DNA from: Aquila chrysaetos chrysaetos
Lineage: Eukaryota > Chordata > Aves > Accipitriformes > Accipitridae
NCBI RefSeq assembly: GCF_900496995.4
Contig: NC_044012.1
Span: 25,210,759-25,274,758 of the forward strand
Length of the DNA stretch: 64,000 nt
Reading direction: 5' to 3'
Shown here: one piece after another, positions 61,301-64,000 of the stretch
Layout: each line of letters begins with the position of its first letter
Position numbering within the stretch: position 1 is the stretch's first letter
Position numbers and translations under genes: made by a program
Notes under the pieces: generated by a model
The model's database searches: none
What the model was told of the DNA's origin: nothing
What the model saw: only the letters and a program-made list of their open reading frames with translations

Positions 61301-64000
61301 AAAAGCTGCGGTGGGCTCAGTTATAAAATTTCCTGTTTCTTGTCTATATTTCCTCTCCAGTTTAAGCTGAGACAGTCTAAGAGTAATTAAGAAGCCATTC
61401 ACCCATCAGATATGGCTAGTTGCATAACGTGGTTGAAACCCCTTTGTACAAAGTGTGTCTTGGACCCCAAGGTGCTTGGTTTTCTTTTTGCAGCTTGTCC
61501 GTAGCCTAGGTTATTGGTCTAGCATGGATCTTTCCTACTGTGCAATTTGGGTGAATCTTGTTTTATAAATATTAGCTCTAAATCAAGGAGCTAAATTAAT
61601 TCTGCCTTGGCTGAGGTCTGCGTTCAGCCTTGTGGAAGTGGTGGCAGAGGTGATGGTGCGAGCTGTGCTCCACGCGTTTGGCATTTGTCTTGAACTTGGC
61701 TTCAGGTTTTATATATCTTCAAGATCTATTTTGCATTATCTCACAAGATACGAAATCAGTGCTATCTCTGCTGGTGGATAACATCACCGAGATAGAAAGA
61801 GCATCCAGTGACCAGCGGGTGAACTAGCAGTGGAGTGCTGGGTTTTAATTAAATCACAGAAAACCCATTTTGATGGGATGCTGATCTGATAGATTATTGA
61901 GGCTGGCGTTTTGGGGAAGGCTGGCTCTGAATCGTCTCGGGCAGCCAGGTGAGCGCAGCACCACTCTGGGTGGATTTCCAGCCCTCCAGGCAGAGCAGAG
62001 CGCTCCTCACTCTGCTTCTCACTCAGACAAACTCCTCTCTACCGTGTAAGCATGTTTAGGGTGAAGGTTGTAAATAACAGTTTCTGGTAAAGAATCCTTG
62101 GGCTTGTTGTGCTTGTTGCTGTAAAAGCTTATGCTGGGACATGGGAGTTGGGGCTCCTTGACATGGCAGCTGCCGGAGCGGTGTTGGAGTAGCCTGGTGG
62201 GAAGGATGAAAAATACCTTCAGCAAAAAAATAGCTGGAAAATATGTGAGGAGCAAAAGTACAGGTGAGAAGCTGGGTGCAGTGCTGGTGGAGGCAGCGGC
62301 TGTGCGATGCCTGGCTTGGGTCTCACACCTTTGGCCATGTGTCCCGGTGGCCGCTGTAGGCAGGGGTGGTGGAGGGGACAGGGCTGTGGGAAGCAGGGTC
62401 GCCCCGGGGGCTGGCTGTCCCCTTGACTGCCGTGCTGTTCCTGTGCTAGGTTTAGGGCTGGACGATGCTTCTTGCTTACCCATTGGGCTGTAGTGATGCT
62501 CAGCAGGCGCCAGCAACGAGCAAGAAGAATCAGTGCCGCTTGTAGGGGTTCATGGAGGGTCTTCTCTTCATGGCATCAACCTGTTGAGGATTTGACGATC
62601 AAACCAAACTAAGCCTTTGCATGTATCCCCAACTTTGCTTTCCCGAAGAGGCTGCCTTCTGTGAAAGATCTTCATTTTGAACAAACAACATGTTAAATTA
62701 TCCTTTAATATCAGTAGGTCAGTGTAGAGCTTGTACGGTCAAAATGTTCCTGGTGTGAGCTTTTAAACCAAGTTCACTGCATGCCGGGACTCCTGTGATA
62801 GGTGTGTGCTGGACCTGGGTCTGCTTGGTTGGTGCTGATTCCTCTTCAGGGATCGAGCCCTTCCACAGGAAAGGCGTGCGAGAGGACAGGCAAGAGTTGT
62901 GCACAGAGAGGAGTCCCAGAAAGCACTGGTGTTTCATGCCCAGCTTCCCATGGGTGAGCACGCCCTGTCATTTGTGAGCAGGAATTCTCTGCTTTATGAT
63001 AAGGATTTTAAATAATTGCATTCAGTGTACTAAAAATAAACTAACCGTGTATTTCTGTGGCTATGATCCTACTTTGATGGATTCCTTGCCAGAAGTCTGT
63101 CAGTGGCCATGGACCCTCTTTGCTGCATCAGAGAGGAACGTTGAAAAAGAGCCAGGTGATAAAATTTAACAATTAGTTTCCAATAAAAGCATGTGAGTTT
63201 ATTGTTGGCTGGAAAATACTCACGTAGTGGCTTTTCCTTAGGCGCGGTCTAAGGTGTGAATGAGTTTTGTGAAAATCCTGGCTTTATTTCTGGTTGGCTT
63301 TGAGCAGGAGGAGAGCGCAGAGCTGCCGGAGATTGAGTTGCCGCGGTGGGTGGGTTGGGGTTTTTCTGCGACAGGTTGAATGCAGGAGTGGTGTCAGTAA
63401 GGGGTAAGCTCCCACCAAGGGCTCTGAACCAGGGATGATGCTAAGAGCTTCCTGACGGGAAACCCGGAGACCATGAGAGCGGCAAGGTGCAGCTGTGCCA
63501 TGGGAAGAGGCTCTGCTGAGGTAGGGACAACTGGAAAATGAAGCGGGATGGAGAATTAAGGGGTTTTTAGATAAAAACTCTGATTACTGGTGCAGCTGGG
63601 GTACAGCCGGAGGGGGGTGTAATGCGGGGAAGGTGGGAGCCTGATAGAGCTCATGGGCACGTGAAACAAAACCGTCTATTGTCACTGTTCCTATATTTAA
63701 ATCCTCGTGTTGTGTTGTTAAATTAAGTGAAGCAGCTAATTAGCATGTGGATGAGCTTACTGCGCTACAAGCGCTGTTACTGGCCAACTGAAGAAGAGGT
63801 TTGGTGAAATAATTAGATTTGGAGCTGAATATAAGGAAGATCAGAGGTGCGTTTGGTGTGGATGCATTTGGAGTATGGCTGTGGGTGGGAGGTCTGGGCA
63901 CGAAGGTCAGTGCCAGCTCAGCAGGGACAGGGGAGGTGTTTTTGGAGAAATCGATCTCTGGAGGAGAAGGGACGGGGATCCGGGGTCCTTTGTGTGCCGC
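58356..64000 (+). other. RPRD2 intron 1 (partial), no further exon seen
   Basis: This stretch shows only short open frames with no homology or matched splice borders. Moderate GC content, a few T and A runs, no recognised RNA gene, and no confident mobile element. The second RPRD2 coding exon must lie beyond the window. Confidence 0.6.

Noticed and set aside
58356-64000. A second RPRD2 exon inside the window
   Set aside because: No frame contains the expected continuation of the CID domain (YPHRLNLFYLANDV-like) beside a phase-1 acceptor.

Overview
This window is vertebrate nuclear DNA: introns with GT-AG junctions, CpG-island promoters, polyadenylation signals and no operons. The gene set (ANP32E, C1orf54-like, APH1A, CA14, CIART, MRPS21, PRPF3, RPRD2) matches the human 1q21.3 neighbourhood. 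The small introns, strong GC content, many G/C homopolymers and intronic minisatellites suggest a bird (or close sauropsid) microchromosome, comparable to chicken chromosome 25. The species call is inference; the gene identities rest on exon-by-exon translation.

Layout. 1-6165 (minus): ANP32E, five coding exons, 3' end off the left edge, with a CpG-island promoter and then a TGCA-rich tandem repeat (about 6640-7450). 12945-17201 (minus): a four-exon, 90-residue secreted or membrane-anchored protein that resembles C1orf54. 23229-24721 (minus) and 26379-28584 (plus): two head-to-head immunoglobulin-superfamily receptor genes. Each has a single exon encoding a V domain already fused to a J-like strand, then a C1-like exon, a transmembrane exon and a short tail. 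The plus-strand one ends in a clear ITIM (LTYAQL). 29036-32813 (plus): APH1A, seven coding exons, 265 residues. 33835-37640 (minus): CA14, eleven coding exons, 341 residues, tail to tail with APH1A. 38.2-41.1 kb (plus): CIART, sharing a CpG-rich divergent promoter region with CA14 that holds a perfect D-box and three CACGTG E-boxes. 41.65-43.16 kb (plus): MRPS21, 87 residues. 43.4-57.3 kb (plus): PRPF3, fifteen coding exons, 684 residues. 58133 onward (plus): RPRD2 first exon; the rest lies beyond the right edge.

Most of the genes are unrelated housekeeping or signalling genes held by synteny: histone chaperone (ANP32E), gamma-secretase subunit (APH1A), extracellular carbonic anhydrase (CA14), clock repressor (CIART), mitochondrial ribosome (MRPS21), spliceosome (PRPF3) and RNA polymerase II CTD reader (RPRD2). 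The notable part is the divergent pair of non-rearranging VJ-type receptors between C1orf54-like and APH1A. I know of no counterpart at this position in human. The region is part of the 1q21 MHC paralogon, and the pair resembles the non-rearranging VJ-C1 genes proposed as relics of the antigen-receptor ancestor.

Caution: long C homopolymers coincide with apparent frame changes in CIART and possibly in the plus-strand receptor, so assembly error is a live alternative there. I recognised no retroviral, LTR, LINE or DNA-transposon copy with confidence.
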